Source of the DNA: an uncultured Alphaproteobacteria bacterium
Lineage (GTDB): Bacteria; Pseudomonadota; Alphaproteobacteria; Rs-D84
NCBI GenBank assembly: GCA_944392775.1
Contig: CALXXV010000004.1
Location: 1 to 40,958 of the forward strand
Direction of reading: 5' to 3'
Length of the DNA stretch: 40,958 nucleotides
Both the position numbers and the translations under genes were made by a program. Under the pieces are notes generated by a model. That model was given only the letters and a program-made list of their open reading frames with translations, was not told where the DNA came from and ran no database searches. Of the stretch, positions 24,717-33,241 are shown piece after piece (position 1 is the stretch's first letter; every line of letters starts with the position of its first letter).

Positions 24717-25493
24717 ATGACAAATCAATTTCACAGAGCATTAAACAGAATGGCGTTTTTTACTGCATTACTAGCAGCAGGTTTAATACTGTTTTATGAT
24801 CCATTCTTACGTGTTGCCACTGCAAATATATTTTTAAACGGGATAATTATAGGTACGACGTTATTTGGTATAGGCTTATGCTTTATTGAAATGTTTAAGT
24901 TATTGCCAGAATATAGATGGGCAAACGCTTATTTCAAAGGCAAAAAGAACGCGCTTCTGCCGCCACAATTATTACGACCAGTTGCATTAATTTTACGCTC
25001 TCGCCCTACAAGAATATCTACAATAAGTCTACAAAGTATGTTAGACATGATTTTAATGCGATTTGAAGACTCTCGTGAATCCATAAGATATATAACAAAC
25101 ACATTAATTTTTTTAGGTTTACTCGGAACTTTTTGGGGATTAATAATAACAGTTGGCGGTTTTGCTGATTTGATAAGCGGTTTAAATTTTGAAGACGCTG
25201 CAGTTTTATCAGCGATGCAAAAAGGTTTATCCGTTCCTTTATCTGGTATGGCTACCGCATTTACTAGTTCTTTAATGGGGTTAGCAGGTAGTTTAATTAT
25301 AGGCTTTCTTGGCTTACAGGTGCAAATAGCACAAAATACAATATTTCATGAATTAGAAGATTATTTATCTGCACACACAACGCCAGTTTTGCCGGAAACA
25401 GATACAAAAATATTAGAAAAAATAGAAGATAAAGCAAAAGAATTAAATAAAACCATACAAACACTGCAACGTAGTGTTTCTGACATCGCATAA
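24717..25493 (+). CDS. MotA/TolQ/ExbB-type proton channel family protein
   Basis: 258 aa, inner membrane. It has hydrophobic helices at about 12-30, 36-58, 127-150 and 165-192, with a cytoplasmic loop of about 70 residues between the second and third. The family core lies in the third and fourth helices: FLGLLGTFWGLIITVGGFAD and LSGMATAFTSSLMGLAGS. The C-terminal 50 residues are a charged coiled coil (KILEKIEDKAKELNKTIQTL). It forms the pore ring that uses the proton gradient to drive its MotB/TolR-like partner, here the gene 24 bases downstream. No flagellar or tol genes are in the window, so this is probably a non-flagellar envelope energy unit. Confidence 0.85.
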   Translation: MTNQFHRALNRMAFFTALLAAGLILFYDPFLRVATANIFLNGIIIGTTLFGIGLCFIEMFKLLPEYRWANAYFKGKKNALLPPQLLRPVALILRSRPTRISTISLQSMLDMILMRFEDSRESIRYITNTLIFLGLLGTFWGLIITVGGFADLISGLNFEDAAVLSAMQKGLSVPLSGMATAFTSSLMGLAGSLIIGFLGLQVQIAQNTIFHELEDYLSAHTTPVLPETDTKILEKIEDKAKELNKTIQTLQRSVSDIA

Positions 25494-25517
25494 AAATGCT
25501 AAGAGAGAGGGAAACAA

Positions 25518-26630
25518 ATGTTAAACATTCGCTTTCGAGAAAAAACAAATACGTGGCCTGCTTTTGTGGACCTGTTTTCTAATTTAGTAATTATTTTAAT
25601 TTTTTTATTAATTGTGTTTGTGTTTTTATGGACTACAACCAGCGTATTTAATAAAAACACTGGGGCAAAGATGGTTTCTGATTTAAAAAAAGCAAATGAA
25701 GAACAAGCGCAAAAAATTCTTCAAATGACTGCAGATGAAGAAGAAGCGAAAAGACTACTTATATTAGCACGGGCTGAATTAGAAAATTTAGAAAATAATA
25801 ATGCTAAACTATCTACAGAATTAAAAGAAGTAGATCTTAGTGTTGATGAACTTATATCAGAATATGAATTAAAAGTATCAGAACTTCAAAATCAAGGTTT
25901 AGATTTACAAAAACAAGTCGCCCAACTAACAACCCAATTAAATCAGGCTACTTTAGACAAACAAAAAACGGCAGAATTAGAACAAGAACGTCGCGAATTA
26001 CAAACGCAAATGGAGGCACAAAGAGCATCATTGGCAGAACAACTAACGAAACTACAAGCAGCGCTTGACGCGGCAGAAGAAAAAGCGCATGAAAAAGATA
26101 TACAATATGTAGAAATGTCTTCACGATTAAATAAAGCCCTAGCTGACAAAGTTGCAGAATTAAATAGCGTAGCACAATTTCAATCAGAATTTTATAAAGC
26201 GATAAAAAATGCTTTAGGTGACGGAACCTATATTCAACCAGAAGGAGATCGTTTTATTGTATCTAGCGACATATTATTTGGCAGCGGTTCTTATACTTTA
26301 TCTCCAGAAGGGAAAAATCAATTACGATTGATTGCAAATGTTATAAAAGATCTTGAAAATAAAATACCTACTGATGTCGACTGGATAATTCGTGTTGACG
26401 GTCACACAGATAAAAAACAAGTTGTTCCTGGAACGAAAGGTTACAAAAATAATATGGAATTATCTTTTTTAAGAGCAAATGCAGTAGTGGAAGAACTTGC
26501 TCGTTCAGGCGTTTCTAAAAGAAGACTTGTTCCAAGTGGTTTTGGTGACTTACATCCAGTAGAATTAGGAACAGATCAAGCAAGTTTACAAAAAAATCGT
26601 CGTATAGAATTACAACTGACGAATCGATAA
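25518..26630 (+). CDS. OmpA/MotB-type peptidoglycan-binding stator partner
   Basis: 370 aa. A short cytoplasmic N-terminus is followed by a single membrane helix (about 15-40). Asp18 in WPAFVDLFSNLVIIL is placed like the proton-carrying Asp32 of MotB. Residues 50-225 form a long coiled coil rich in Glu, Gln and Leu. The OmpA-like domain (about 250-368) has DILFGSGSYTLSPEGKNQL, VDGHTDKKQV, LSFLRANAVVEEL, GFGDLHPVE and NRRIELQLT, the peptidoglycan-binding signature. The coiled coil of about 175 residues is much longer than in MotB and could bridge the periplasm. AGAGAGGGAAA precedes the ATG. A terminator follows. Confidence 0.85.
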   Translation: MLNIRFREKTNTWPAFVDLFSNLVIILIFLLIVFVFLWTTTSVFNKNTGAKMVSDLKKANEEQAQKILQMTADEEEAKRLLILARAELENLENNNAKLSTELKEVDLSVDELISEYELKVSELQNQGLDLQKQVAQLTTQLNQATLDKQKTAELEQERRELQTQMEAQRASLAEQLTKLQAALDAAEEKAHEKDIQYVEMSSRLNKALADKVAELNSVAQFQSEFYKAIKNALGDGTYIQPEGDRFIVSSDILFGSGSYTLSPEGKNQLRLIANVIKDLENKIPTDVDWIIRVDGHTDKKQVVPGTKGYKNNMELSFLRANAVVEELARSGVSKRRLVPSGFGDLHPVELGTDQASLQKNRRIELQLTNR

Positions 26631-26632
26631 AC

Positions 26633-26663
26633 AAAAAAAAGCACCTTTTTAGGTGCTTTTTTT
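26633..26663 (+). terminator. intrinsic terminator after the stator-like pair
   Basis: AAAAAGCACCT-TTTT-AGGTGCTTTTT with A and T runs. It may also serve the convergent BOF gene. Confidence 0.9.
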
Positions 26664-26680
26664 ATTCGTTTAAAGCAGAA

Positions 26681-27052
26681 TTAAAGTTTTTCGACATAAT
26701 CTACATCTATTTCCGTACTAAACCAACCCGCATCTACTTCACCATACAATTTTACCTGATCCGAAGGGGTAATTGTTTGCCCTCTCCAATCTTTTTTATC
26801 TATTTCTACGGTTATAGATCCTGTTGAATCTTCAAACAAATATTTTTCATCACCCATACGTTGAACAATATTACCTTTTACAATAACAGGAACATCATCA
26901 CGCATTTCTTTTACTTGGCTAACGGTAACAATACTTTCTGTTCCACCAACAAAACCACCAATAGGTGATGGCTGCTGCATATTTGGTTGAAAATCGGCAT
27001 TTGCAGCACTTGCACACAATAAGCCTATTACTGCCAAAGAAAATTTCTTCAT
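26681..27052 (-). CDS. BOF (YgiW/YdeI) family periplasmic OB-fold protein
   Basis: 123 aa. The signal peptide (KKFSLAVIGLLCASAANA) cleaves near residue 19. The mature part is the bacterial OB-fold: SIVTVSQVKEMRDDVPVIVK, then GNIVQRMGDEKYLFEDSTGS, then VEIDKKDWRGQTITPSDQV, then LYGEVDAGWFSTEIDVDYV. This is the YgiW/YdeI stress-tolerance family, whose ligand is debated (cationic compounds or small molecules). GGGGGT precedes the ATG. Its neighbour on the same strand is an MscS channel, both plausibly envelope-stress functions. Confidence 0.9.
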   Translation of the reverse strand: MKKFSLAVIGLLCASAANADFQPNMQQPSPIGGFVGGTESIVTVSQVKEMRDDVPVIVKGNIVQRMGDEKYLFEDSTGSITVEIDKKDWRGQTITPSDQVKLYGEVDAGWFSTEIDVDYVEKL

Positions 27053-27128
27053 ATTTACCCCCTTTTTTTATAAAGTCCACTTACTTATAATATCATACTT
27101 ATACAAACAAATGTCTAGGAATAATTTT

Positions 27129-27974
27129 TTATTTAACCATCTTTACATCCAATTGCTGGAACGGGAATTCTATCTTTTTTGACGGTAAAATTTTATAAAG
27201 CTTTTCTAAAAGCTCTGCTTTTACAGAAATAGCATCTTCATACCTAGTCCAAAATCTTATAGTTAATAAAACCGCACTATCATTTAGTGCTTTTACAAAA
27301 ACGACAGCATTTGGATCATTAATAATTCTTTTATCTTTTTTTAATATATTTAATATGATCCTTCTAACTTCTTCTATAGAAGTACCATAAGAAACGCCTA
27401 TATCCAAATCGTTTCGCTTCAAACCACTTCTTGATAAATTCTTTATCAAGTTATTAGATAAAGAAGCATTGGGTAAAAAAATTATTTGATTATCAAAAGT
27501 ACGTAACTCTGTAGTAAAAATCATTATTTTTTTTACGGTACCAGTCTCTCCTGTTCCTATCTCTATAACATCTCCGACTTTGAAAGGCTTAAACATCAAA
27601 ATAACCATTCCACCCGCAAAATTTTGTAATGTTCCCGACAAAGCCATACCAACAGCTAATGACGCCGCACCTAAAACCGCAATTATCGATGTCATATGAA
27701 CACCGACGGTAGTAAGAACAATAATTACGACGAATATTTTCAGTAATATATTAAAAAATGAAAATAAAAAAGATTGCAACGACGCATCTATTTTCCGTTT
27801 TTCCATAACATTTTTTAAACCGTTAGTAAGTTTATTCGACAACCATATTCCGAAAATCAATATTATTATTGCGGCAATAATTTTTAATCCGAAACTTACA
27901 ACGAACTGCCCTAATGCAGATACCACGGATTCTATACTATCCGCCTCTATATTTAATACACCAGCATTGTTCAT
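27129..27974 (-). CDS. MscS-family mechanosensitive ion channel
   Basis: 281 aa, close to E. coli MscS (286). Three membrane helices lie at about 26-47, 67-90 and 93-120. The third is the Gly/Ala-rich pore helix LGAASLAVGMALSGTLQNFA. The beta domain has PFKVGDVIEIGTGETGTVKK and NQIIFLPNASLSNNLIKN. The C-terminal alpha/beta cytoplasmic vestibule ends near FPFQQLDVKMVK. It opens under membrane tension to release solutes on osmotic downshock. AAAGG lies about 9 bases upstream of the ATG. Confidence 0.93.
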   Translation of the reverse strand: MNNAGVLNIEADSIESVVSALGQFVVSFGLKIIAAIIILIFGIWLSNKLTNGLKNVMEKRKIDASLQSFLFSFFNILLKIFVVIIVLTTVGVHMTSIIAVLGAASLAVGMALSGTLQNFAGGMVILMFKPFKVGDVIEIGTGETGTVKKIMIFTTELRTFDNQIIFLPNASLSNNLIKNLSRSGLKRNDLDIGVSYGTSIEEVRRIILNILKKDKRIINDPNAVVFVKALNDSAVLLTIRFWTRYEDAISVKAELLEKLYKILPSKKIEFPFQQLDVKMVK

Positions 27975-28061
27975 TTTATAACACCTTTATAAAAAACACC
28001 CCCAACACTTTTAAAAACAAAAGCGACTATGAATTTTTAACAAATATTATAAAATCCGTAC

Positions 28062-30530
28062 CTACATAGAAATATCTTCACAAACAGGACCATTTACACT
28101 TACTTCACAATCTTCGCTTTTCAACTTTCCTTTCATTATGCGATAAGACCGATCACAATTTTTTGTTGTTATGGTCGTACAAACATGACAAATTCTATTT
28201 TCTCTATCAAATGTACTTGTAACATCTTTTTGCACAGAATTATCCAAAGAGGTATTTTGTGACACCCCACCCTGTGATAAATCTTCCAATGACAATCCCA
28301 AAGCCACGTCATAACTAATTGCATAAGGTTCAGCCAAAGTGGCTTCTACTGACATAGGCGAAAGAGACGAGCTAGAATAAGACCCCGTTTCCGCCATTTT
28401 CTGACACATATATTGTGCCAAATCTACAGAAGCGTTTCTTGTCGCTTCGGCGATTTCAGAATTTAACTTTTCGTTATAATTGTCTTGCGCCTGTCTCAAT
28501 GCAGCCACAGCTATTTGCATCTTTACCTGATTTAACAAATTCGGAAACCTACCAGTTGTACTTTCACCCGATTTACCGGTTATTTGAGACAAATCTCTGC
28601 CATTGACACAAAATTGAATTTCTGGATCTTGTTCAATCATTTCTATTGTTCTATTTATTGTTCCGGCAATATTATTCAATTCTTCTTCAATAGAAGATAT
28701 AATACCATCTGCATTATCTACCCCTGCATTCATTTCTTTAACTTTTGCAAGGTATTCTTGAACCCCTATTTCCCCCGGTCCTAGTTTAGTTGTTCCACTT
28801 TCACCTCTATCAACAGTCGTACCAGACGCATTTCCCATTTTAATACTGCCGAAAGAAATCATACCAGTTATGCGATAAGTTGTACCGTCTTTCTGAGACC
28901 GTAATGATCCAGTCCCAATCGTATCATCCGAAGCAAAACGATTACAATCCGTCGTGCTGCCACAAATTTCTGCCATTTTTTGATCAACTAAGTTCTGGCA
29001 TTGATCTATAAAAGCATTATCTATATTCAAGTATAAGCCCATCAACATAGAATCTAAATCATCCATAGAAAAATTAGGGTTATCAGCTTTACATACAACC
29101 AAAGAATCAATCGGACAAATATCATGGATATAATCGTAATCCATACCTATACAATTTTCAAAATTTGGACCACAACGCGTATCAGCCGTAAAACAATCTT
29201 TTACTTCTTGTGTACAGGCGTCTACACGCATAGCCGCTAATTTATCTTCAACATACCCCCAAATCAAAGGTTCCATTCTTTCACAAGGATCTATCTCAAC
29301 CTTACAAAAGCTGCGTGCCATATCAGGACGCGACAAACAAGCGTCCATTGTTGCTATCCCCTTTCCTGCAATATCATCACGACAAGCCGTCTGAATACAA
29401 TTTGAAATATTAGTTAAACAAGACTGACGAAATTTTGATTCTGCTTGTAATTCAGCCACTTTTATAGTTGGGGCCGCCTCTCTAAGAAAATATGGCCAAA
29501 CCATATCTCTAACGACAACGCATTGATCTAAAACATGTTCACAAATAGTTCTTTTAGATTCTAAAATTTCCATTGTAGATGCTGTTATATCATATTTTTC
29601 AGTTGTCTGGACTTTTGTTCCTGCGGTGCTAACAGCTTCATTATTCTGCATGTTTTCTAACGCAATTGTAGAAACGCAATTTTCCCAATTATCCCCACAT
29701 GCATCTTGCGTTTGCATACATTTTTTAAATTCTACTAAACATTGTCCCAAATCATATTTATTTGCTTCATCAAAACTTTCTTGTATAGCATTTCTTACAG
29801 CAGATTCAGCATTTGCCATTTCCAACTCTGCATCTGAACGTTTTTGCGTCAAAAGGTTCTTAAAGCCTAAACAATCAGAAGTAATTTGTCTTAGATACAA
29901 CTGACGCAAAAACTCTATATCCCCCATACAAGAATCAGGAACTTGCGCATAACATAAATTATCAGCTGCAGAATACAAATCTGCACCGGTCAAACTGGCA
30001 ATATTAGTAACAGACCCGCTATCAAAAAAATCCTCTTCGTCATCAAAAATATTTGTTTCAAATAATGCTAACAAACTGGCCTTTTCTTGCTCTTTTTTTT
30101 CTGCTTCTGAAAGTTCACCTTCTTCTAGGATATTACCATTTTCATCATACCTACGATCCCCAGTAAATACAATATCTGCATTTGCACCAGCTTTTACCCT
30201 TTCTACCTCAACAGTAGCGATTCTATTAGCTTCGTCTAAAATATCCTGTATTTCTGAGAATTCTTTTTCATATTCAATAATGTCATCACTGCAGCCACAA
30301 CTACCACCATTAGAATTGTCAGTAATACAAAACTGATCCATGCAACCGAAATATGCATTATAACAATCTTGATCATATAAACCAGTTGCTTCTATTTTAG
30401 TACGAACAGTTGTACCATTTTGTATGGCAGATTGCTTATTTGTGGTTGTTCTGGTTAAAGCATACGAATCAGCTGCCCCCCAAAGCACCATAAAACAACA
30501 AAAAGAAAATATATATTTTTTTATAACCAT
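28062..30530 (-). CDS. large secreted cysteine-rich paralog A (CX6C family)
   Basis: 822 aa from ATG 30530, chosen for AAAGAGAG upstream and a clean signal peptide (VIKKYIFSFCCFMVLWGAA, cleavage after SYA near 24). The first Cys cluster (56-80) is C-x6-C-x4-C-x9-C-x-C around CMDQFC (63-68). Further heptad-spaced pairs follow: CLVEFKKC, CEHVLDQC, CLTNISNC, CTQEVKDC. Two of these extend to C-x6-C-x6-C-x6-C ending CGDNWENC and CGPNFENC. Between clusters it is helical and acidic. The C-terminus has CHVC and ends CEDISM. No known domain is recognised. It is homologous end to end with the gene 47 bases upstream (paralog B) and through most of its length with paralog C. It is probably periplasmic or surface-exposed with many disulfides. 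The role is unknown. Confidence 0.8.
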   Translation of the reverse strand: MVIKKYIFSFCCFMVLWGAADSYALTRTTTNKQSAIQNGTTVRTKIEATGLYDQDCYNAYFGCMDQFCITDNSNGGSCGCSDDIIEYEKEFSEIQDILDEANRIATVEVERVKAGANADIVFTGDRRYDENGNILEEGELSEAEKKEQEKASLLALFETNIFDDEEDFFDSGSVTNIASLTGADLYSAADNLCYAQVPDSCMGDIEFLRQLYLRQITSDCLGFKNLLTQKRSDAELEMANAESAVRNAIQESFDEANKYDLGQCLVEFKKCMQTQDACGDNWENCVSTIALENMQNNEAVSTAGTKVQTTEKYDITASTMEILESKRTICEHVLDQCVVVRDMVWPYFLREAAPTIKVAELQAESKFRQSCLTNISNCIQTACRDDIAGKGIATMDACLSRPDMARSFCKVEIDPCERMEPLIWGYVEDKLAAMRVDACTQEVKDCFTADTRCGPNFENCIGMDYDYIHDICPIDSLVVCKADNPNFSMDDLDSMLMGLYLNIDNAFIDQCQNLVDQKMAEICGSTTDCNRFASDDTIGTGSLRSQKDGTTYRITGMISFGSIKMGNASGTTVDRGESGTTKLGPGEIGVQEYLAKVKEMNAGVDNADGIISSIEEELNNIAGTINRTIEMIEQDPEIQFCVNGRDLSQITGKSGESTTGRFPNLLNQVKMQIAVAALRQAQDNYNEKLNSEIAEATRNASVDLAQYMCQKMAETGSYSSSSLSPMSVEATLAEPYAISYDVALGLSLEDLSQGGVSQNTSLDNSVQKDVTSTFDRENRICHVCTTITTKNCDRSYRIMKGKLKSEDCEVSVNGPVCEDISM

Positions 30531-30577
30531 TGTACTCTCTTTAAGATCAAATGAAGTTTTACATCTCTGCATAAAAC

Positions 30578-32746
30578 TTACATATTTATATCCTCGCAAG
30601 ATTCAATTTCTTGACAGAATTCTTCTTCACCCCCCAAACTGCGCCCTGCAAAGAAACCGCCTACAGCACCAACTACACCACCAATAGCAGTTCCCCATCC
30701 TGGTGAAACCATTGTACCGACAGACGCCCCAGCAGATAACCCACCTGCCAGCCCCTTAACACCGGAAGTATTTTTATCTTCACCGCCAACTTCACAAACC
30801 TGCTGCATACGACATACATGACAACTACGCAAATTAGGTTCAAAAGATACGCTACGGATATAACTATAATTACTGCTAGATTTATCAGGCGTTTCTACTT
30901 TATATGTATTATAACAGTTTTGTTCAGCTGCCGCTAAATCCTGTTGACGAGACAGCTCCGCAATTTTTGACTCCAATTCTCTCATTGCACGATTTTCAGC
31001 ACCGATTTGTGCAATCATTTTCGCACTATTAAATACACTATCCCCTAAACTTTTTCTATCTGCAGGTTTTTGACTATCCTGACATGCTGCAACAGTCTTA
31101 TCTTTTTCAAACTGAACGAAAAACTCATCTACGGCATTTTCTGCATTTGCCCTAACAGTTTCTCTCAATTCTGCAAACCCCTGTTCTGTATCTGGGATTT
31201 CAACCAAAGAAGATATTTTTGTATCTGTTGGCAAACAAGACATATCCGTACCACACACAGCCCCCAACTGTTCACTAAAGTAATTCAAACACCCTTGCAA
31301 CATTTGATAATCCATTTGTAACAAAGCAGCTTGAACAATTATATCAAACTGAGTTTCGTTTTTACACGAAGGAAACATAGATTGCGGGCACAAATCAGCT
31401 ATTTCATTCGCATTTTTTCCGACACATTCAGGCGCAGTGAAATTTTCACCACACATATCACGCAAACATTGATCAATATCATTCTGACAGAATTGAGTTC
31501 GCAAATATCCCAACTTATCATTTACAACAGTTTTTATACCCGGAATCATTTCCTCACACTCATCTATTACAGGGCAAACACCGGCCGCAACGTTTACATC
31601 AGTTAAACACGCAGAATTAGTACTAGTAGAGCACCCTTCTTCTAAGCAAAGTTGAATTCGCGCCAAACATGTCGCCCTTGCATTTTTATCCGCATATTTT
31701 GCTGCCTCTACCAAAATACTTTCTGCTTCAGCCTCCCAATCTTCTAGGACATAATCTTTAACCGCCATACATTGATCTAAAACATTTTCACATGCATTTG
31801 CACGCCGGTTCAACAAATCTGCATCTAAACAATTTTCAAAATTCGCCCCACATCCACCTTTATCAGCAATACACGAACGATATGCAAGCAGACACTCTCC
31901 TCTGTTGTATTTATTTGTAGTATCCAACATTTCTAAACGCGCCTGTCTAACCGCCGCCTCCGCCGTTCTTTTATTAGCCTCTGCTAAACTTTTTTGTTCT
32001 TTTAAATAAGTTTCAAAATTTTTACAATCCTGAATTATTTGCCTAGAATACAAAACTTCTTCCATTTCTGCAGCACTACCACAAGCCTCTAACTCAGCCG
32101 AACAAAAATCCGACGCCATTGCATACAAAGAATCACCTATATATTCATCAGCACTTAAACTTTCTTCTTCACTACTACTACCTATCCAATCAGCAAAACT
32201 TATTCCAGATGCCAAAGATGTTTTCTTAGCCTGCTCGCTTTCACCAAAAACTAGCTTCGCCTGAGCCCCAAGCTGTTCCCTTTCCACACCTTCGGTATAA
32301 AGCAGATCTGCTTCTTCCTGAATTTCTTGAATTTCTTGTATCAAAGACTTTGATTGATTTATATTAGAAGAGCACGCACACCTACTACCTTCTGTTTCAT
32401 CTAATAAACAAAATTGATCCATACATGCACGATATACGTCCCTACAATTTGTTTTTTCTGTAGTCACCTGCACAGCGGCAGAAGAAGACGTACCATCATT
32501 TGAAACAGTAGATGACACATCATTACTTTGCGACGTTTCGTTCACAAGATTTGTAGCCGCAATATCACTAGTTGTAGTTACAACACTATTATTAGAATTT
32601 TCTTTAGAAGCAGTTGCATTTACCGCACGTGCCCCCGCCATAGAAACCCTATTTACACCGACTCTAACAGAAGAATCCGATCTATCTACCCCGAAAACAG
32701 TACATGGAAAAAGCAACAATAATGTAAAAAGAAAACATCTTTTCAT
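30578..32746 (-). CDS. large secreted cysteine-rich paralog B with C-terminal glycine zipper
   Basis: 722 aa from ATG 32746, preceded by GGGGTGGG. The signal peptide KRCFLFTLLLLFPCTVFG cleaves near 19. Residues 20-100 are a Ser/Thr/Asn/Val-rich linker. The signature C-x6-C-x4-C-x9-C-x-C follows, with CMDQFC at 108-113. Later modules: CLLAYRSC to CGANFENC (C-x6-C-x6-C-x6-C), CENVLDQC, CLARIQLC, CQNDIDQC. Near the C-terminus, CHVC is followed by a Gly-rich hydrophobic stretch (segments GLAGGLSAGASVG and GTAIGGVVGAVGGFFAG), a glycine-zipper membrane-inserting type absent from A. It ends CEDINM, like A. It is first in a two-gene unit with A. No function is known. Confidence 0.8.
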   Translation of the reverse strand: MKRCFLFTLLLLFPCTVFGVDRSDSSVRVGVNRVSMAGARAVNATASKENSNNSVVTTTSDIAATNLVNETSQSNDVSSTVSNDGTSSSAAVQVTTEKTNCRDVYRACMDQFCLLDETEGSRCACSSNINQSKSLIQEIQEIQEEADLLYTEGVEREQLGAQAKLVFGESEQAKKTSLASGISFADWIGSSSEEESLSADEYIGDSLYAMASDFCSAELEACGSAAEMEEVLYSRQIIQDCKNFETYLKEQKSLAEANKRTAEAAVRQARLEMLDTTNKYNRGECLLAYRSCIADKGGCGANFENCLDADLLNRRANACENVLDQCMAVKDYVLEDWEAEAESILVEAAKYADKNARATCLARIQLCLEEGCSTSTNSACLTDVNVAAGVCPVIDECEEMIPGIKTVVNDKLGYLRTQFCQNDIDQCLRDMCGENFTAPECVGKNANEIADLCPQSMFPSCKNETQFDIIVQAALLQMDYQMLQGCLNYFSEQLGAVCGTDMSCLPTDTKISSLVEIPDTEQGFAELRETVRANAENAVDEFFVQFEKDKTVAACQDSQKPADRKSLGDSVFNSAKMIAQIGAENRAMRELESKIAELSRQQDLAAAEQNCYNTYKVETPDKSSSNYSYIRSVSFEPNLRSCHVCRMQQVCEVGGEDKNTSGVKGLAGGLSAGASVGTMVSPGWGTAIGGVVGAVGGFFAGRSLGGEEEFCQEIESCEDINM

Positions 32747-32774
32747 AAACCCACCCCACATATAAATTATTATA

Positions 32775-32803
32775 ATTTTATCAAATGAAGTCCCTTGGTG
32801 CAA
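32775..32803 (-). promoter_or_regulatory. promoter of the paralog B-A unit
   Basis: On the minus strand, TTGCAC (32798-32803), 17 bases, TAAAAT (32775-32780). The -10 context TTTGATAAAAT is the same as in front of the small secreted Cys gene at 35721. Confidence 0.5.
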
Positions 32804-32818
32804 GAAGATAAAAACAAC

Positions 32819-32847
32819 TTGCAATTTTTTATTTGAAAAGATATTAT
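32819..32847 (+). promoter_or_regulatory. infA promoter
   Basis: TTGCAA (32819-32824), 17 bases, TATTAT (32842-32847), giving a leader of about 33 bases with AGGGA before ATG 32887. It lies back-to-back with the minus-strand promoter at 32775-32803. Confidence 0.55.
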
Positions 32848-32886
32848 AATTTTTAAAATTACACGAACAAATCATAGGGATAATAA

Positions 32887-33141
32887 ATGGCAAAAGATGA
32901 CGTAATAGTTTTTAGCGGTACAGTTGAGGACAAGTTGCCAAATACAATGTTTAGGGTAAAATTAGAAAACGGTCATGAAATCATAGCTACTGTATGCGGA
33001 AAAATGAGAAAAGCTCGCATTTGGGTAAACGTTGGCGAGAAAGTACGGGTCGAAATGACACCTTATGATTTAGACAAAGGAAGAATTACTTTTGTTGAAC
33101 GAAGTCGCAGTACAACAGAATCACAAAACACAGATAAATAA
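32887..33141 (+). CDS. infA: translation initiation factor IF-1
   Basis: 84 aa with a 10-residue polar tail beyond the usual 72. It is a single OB-fold: [20 protein letters not shown], then [51 protein letters not shown]. It binds the 30S A site during initiation. It sits alone between the divergent Cys-rich paralogs, with its own promoter and terminator. Confidence 0.97.
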   Translation: MAKDDVIVFSGTVEDKLPNTMFRVKLENGHEIIATVCGKMRKARIWVNVGEKVRVEMTPYDLDKGRITFVERSRSTTESQNTDK

Positions 33142-33164
33142 ACCCGCTTCACAGCGGTTTTTTT
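33142..33164 (+). terminator. intrinsic terminator of infA
   Basis: CCGCT-TCAC-AGCGG, a 5-bp GC-rich stem followed by seven T, immediately after the stop. Confidence 0.8.
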
Positions 33165-33241
33165 ATAAACTTATTTAAAAAAACAGAAATAGCACTTTCA
33201 TTAAAAACGAATTTTTGTTATTATATAAATAAATTGTAAGC

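Noticed and set aside
24717..26630. ZorAB core of a Zorya defence system
   Set aside because: The MotA-like plus OmpA-like order fits ZorA/ZorB superficially, but the channel protein lacks the long ZorA tail and no ZorC, ZorD or ZorE helicase or nuclease gene follows. A terminator and an unrelated BOF gene come next.
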